16,304 nucleotides of DNA. It comes from Desulfuromonas sp. GTDB lineage: Bacteria > Desulfobacterota > Desulfuromonadia > Desulfuromonadales > SZUA-401. The position numbers were made by a program, and so were the translations under genes. The DNA lies in the NCBI GenBank assembly GCA_002869605.1, contig PKUI01000129.1, positions 1-16,304 on the forward strand. Direction: 5' to 3'. Under the pieces are notes generated by a model. The model ran no database searches. It worked only from the letters and a program-made list of their open reading frames with translations, and had not been told where the DNA came from. This document shows positions 15,120-16,304 of the stretch, piece by piece; position 1 is the first letter of the stretch, and each line of letters starts with the position of its first letter.

Positions 15120-15500
15120 ATGCGTACCAGAATCATCTGCCTGTTAATGATCGTGCTTTTTACCAGCGGCTGTGCCCGTCAGGCCATGCTGCTTTCCTAT
15201 CCCCCGGGGGCAGAAGTGGCGATAAACGGCGAACAGGTCGGGTTCACCCCGTGTGCCTACGAATATAGTCTGAGTGCCGGTGACCGCTACCGGGTGGAAG
15301 TTTCCAAGCCCGGTTATCGCACGACCACTACCGAAATGGTCGCCGAGCAGTCCGATAAGAAGGCACGCAACAAGTGGCTCGCGGCCGGGCTTGTCTGGAG
15401 TCCGTTATGGCTCGGTACCCTGTTCACAAAGCGCCTGCATAACGTCTATATGTTCAACCTCAAGGAAGAACCGGCAGCGCTGACAGCCTTTCGCCCCTGA
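15120..15500 (+). CDS. PEGA-domain lipoprotein
   Basis: A 126-residue predicted lipoprotein. The ATG at 15120 has GAAGGG seven bases upstream and starts a short basic-hydrophobic signal (MRTRIICLLMIVLFTSG) ending at lipid-carrying Cys18. An in-frame ATG at 15093 lies before the predicted sigma-54 start site and is rejected. Residues about 24-72 form a PEGA domain: LLSYPPGAEVAINGEQVGFTP, then a tyrosine-containing strand and VSKPGYRTTT. PEGA domains are small surface modules found on envelope proteins; their ligand is generally unknown. A second hydrophobic segment (about 84-102, WLAAGLVWSPLWLGTLFT) could be a membrane anchor or hairpin. The gene stands alone between a sigma-54 promoter and the next promoter at 15539. 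No specific function can be given. Confidence 0.85.
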   Translation: MRTRIICLLMIVLFTSGCARQAMLLSYPPGAEVAINGEQVGFTPCAYEYSLSAGDRYRVEVSKPGYRTTTTEMVAEQSDKKARNKWLAAGLVWSPLWLGTLFTKRLHNVYMFNLKEEPAALTAFRP

Positions 15501-15538
15501 GCGTCTTCCCCTGGCGGCAGTCTCTTTCTCTTTGTGAC

Positions 15539-15567
15539 TTGGCAGTTCCCTTAATCTCGACTACAAT
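15539..15567 (+). promoter_or_regulatory. Strong sigma-70 promoter for the leader RNA and cysteine-rich protein
   Basis: TTGGCA at 15539-15544, a 17-bp spacer and TACAAT at 15562-15567; five of six bases match in each box. Transcription should start near 15574. Confidence 0.75.
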
Positions 15568-15573
15568 TGATAT

Positions 15574-15660
15574 GCCCGATGAACCTGCCACCGGCTGGCT
15601 CCTTAAGGGTACCCCCTCGATGGGTTAGGTCCGGCCGGTTCTGAAGGAAGCGGCTTTTTT
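15574..15660 (+). ncRNA. Candidate attenuator leader, riboswitch-like element or small RNA
   Basis: Between the predicted start site and the T-run lies an 87-nt transcript with three competing structures. A: GCCA/TGGC hairpin (15587-15590 with 15596-15599). B: a long-range stem, ACCGGCTGG (15590-15598) with CCGGCCGGT (15631-15639), nine pairs including one G-U. C: the terminator hairpin (15634-15654). B shares bases with both A and C, so forming A would free C, while forming B would block termination. This is the layout of a transcription attenuator in front of the cysteine-rich protein gene at 15696. It matches no riboswitch consensus that I can recall. A free small RNA ending at 15660 is the alternative. 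Confidence 0.5.
15634..15660 (+). terminator. Intrinsic terminator inside the leader of the cysteine-rich protein gene
   Basis: GCCGGTTC (15634-15641) pairs with GAAGCGGC (15647-15654) across a five-base loop, with one internal G-G mismatch, followed directly by six Ts (15655-15660). It sits 36 bases before the ATG of the downstream gene and 134 bases after the PEGA gene stop. Confidence 0.65.
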
Positions 15661-15695
15661 AATCTTGATGACAGCTGATGGTGTGGAGGTATGAA

Positions 15696-16025
15696 ATGGA
15701 CAAATGCCCCGTTTGTAAGGAAGAAAAGAAAGGCAAGTACTGGTGCAGTGGTTGCCAGACCGTGTTCGTCTGCCCACATCCCAATTGCGGCAAGCCCGTG
15801 CGCAAGCGCGGCTCCAAGGAATGCCCGGAGTGTGGGATCTACTTCGAGGATTATATTGAGCGTCGTAAGATGTATCGTCGCTGCCCCAAGTGCAAGAAAA
15901 AGCAGGGCATGTCCGATCCGCAATGTCGATTCTGCCGGCACTGGTTCAGTTGTCCGAGTTGTGGGCACCGGGTTCCGTCCACCAGCATGCTGACCTGCCC
16001 ACGCTGTGCCACACCGCTTTCATAA
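15696..16025 (+). CDS. Small multi-zinc-ribbon protein of unknown function
   Basis: A 109-residue protein made almost entirely of cysteine pairs. The ATG at 15696 has GGAGG six bases upstream; earlier in-frame ATG 15678 lacks one. Sixteen cysteines lie at 4/7, 17/20, 26/31, 43/46, 63/66, 77/80, 86/89 and 101/104, seven as CxxC and one as Cx4C, enough for four Cys4 metal sites. It is rich in Lys and Arg (for example ERRKMYRRCPKCKKK at 55-69) and has no signal peptide or membrane segment, so a cytoplasmic zinc-ribbon protein that touches nucleic acid or another protein is likely. It resembles generic double-zinc-ribbon proteins; I cannot name a family. It has its own promoter and an attenuator-like leader, and the cardiolipin-synthase-like gene starts 46 bp downstream. 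The frame on the opposite strand is a shadow. Confidence 0.85.
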   Translation: MDKCPVCKEEKKGKYWCSGCQTVFVCPHPNCGKPVRKRGSKECPECGIYFEDYIERRKMYRRCPKCKKKQGMSDPQCRFCRHWFSCPSCGHRVPSTSMLTCPRCATPLS

Positions 16026-16071
16026 GGAGTAGAAACAGACCCAACACACGTGCTGATATTAAGGGGGAGGA

Positions 16072-16304
16072 TTGGACGTTGACCTGATCGTCGACATTGT
16101 GCTCGGCCTGGTCTTTCTGGTGATCGCCATTTTTTCAGCCGGGCATGCCCTGCTGAACAAGGAAGATCCGCGTGCGGCGCTCGGCTGGATCACCGTCTGC
16201 TTCGTGCTGCCTGTCATCGGCCCCCTGACCTACTGGCTGATCGGTGTCAACCGTATCCGTACACGGGCCCGTTCCTGGCAAACCCATGGGCAGGGTTTCC
16301 CCCA
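16072..16304 (+). CDS. Cardiolipin synthase-like phospholipase D protein, N-terminus (cut by right edge)
   Basis: The first 77 codons of a membrane enzyme of the cardiolipin synthase / phospholipase D group are present. I read the frame by hand. A TTG at 16072 is the probable start: AAGGG lies six bases upstream, an in-frame TAA (16060-16062) closes the frame above it, and no in-frame ATG is near. Two hydrophobic helices (about 5-23 and 40-58) flank the N-K-E-D-P-R-A-A-L-G-W motif at 29-39, and G-V-N-R-I-R follows at about 58-63. This is the PLDc_N signature of bacterial cardiolipin synthases, which join two phosphatidylglycerols, or phosphatidylglycerol and another lipid, at the inner membrane. 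The catalytic HKD motifs would lie beyond the edge, so the exact activity cannot be confirmed. Confidence 0.85.
   Translation, partial: MDVDLIVDIVLGLVFLVIAIFSAGHALLNKEDPRAALGWITVCFVLPVIGPLTYWLIGVNRIRTRARSWQTHGQGFP

Noticed and set aside
15621..15660. Resemblance to the apical loop of SRP (4.5S) RNA: AGGTCCGG and GAAGGAAGC
   Set aside because: Eight extra bases interrupt the motif, and the T-run follows at once, so the 3' half needed to pair in SRP RNA is missing; the terminator explains the bases better.
15603..15968. 121-codon minus-strand frame opposite the cysteine-rich gene, with hydrophobic-looking translation
   Set aside because: The plus-strand frame has regular cysteine pairs, a GGAGG at the right distance and its own promoter; the minus frame is its complement and would end inside the candidate leader RNA.

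Overview
The window reads as ordinary chromosomal core of a Gram-negative, moderately GC-rich bacterium. It has a Tat translocase, a periplasmic SurA/parvulin pair, lipoproteins with lipoboxes, vegetative promoters of the TTGACA/TATAAT type and one very good sigma-54 site. The gene mix (NadA, a YqgE/AlgH protein with a signal peptide, a PEGA lipoprotein, a cysteine-rich ribbon protein beside a cardiolipin-synthase-type gene) suggests a deltaproteobacterium of the Desulfuromonas/Geobacter group. That placement is inference; no rRNA or other phylogenetic marker is present.

Left block, minus strand (1-2656): tatB and tatC overlap and run leftward, followed by a YadG-type ABC ATPase and the 5' part of its YadH-type permease, which runs off the left edge. 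The ATPase gene seems to have its own promoter, placed so close to the ATG that the mRNA would be leaderless. A 192-bp divergent region (2657-2848) carries two strong back-to-back promoters, one for tat and one for nadA.

Middle block, plus strand (2849-9323): nadA with a perfect intrinsic terminator; mfd, whose ATG lies four bases after that terminator's T-run; then a parvulin-type lipoprotein and a SurA-like periplasmic chaperone overlapping by ATGA. A bidirectional terminator separates this block from a convergent gene for an exported YqgE/AlgH-family protein.

Right block, plus strand (10042-16304): pdxA, a YeiH-family membrane protein and uvrA; then a 235-bp gap with a palindrome, a weak sigma-70-like promoter and a strong sigma-54 promoter in front of a PEGA lipoprotein. 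Next come a strong promoter and an 87-nt leader or small RNA that ends in a terminator and can also form a competing long-range stem. After it lie a 109-residue protein with 16 cysteines in eight pairs and the start of a cardiolipin-synthase-like gene cut by the right edge.

Functionally, mfd and uvrA are two parts of transcription-coupled nucleotide excision repair. The tat, parvulin/SurA, exported YqgE-like, PEGA and cardiolipin-synthase-like genes concern export and the envelope. nadA and pdxA make cofactors. No mobile elements, CRISPR arrays, rRNA or tRNA genes were seen. The most promising unexplained element is the RNA leader at 15574-15660, followed by the sigma-54-driven lipoprotein gene just upstream of it.
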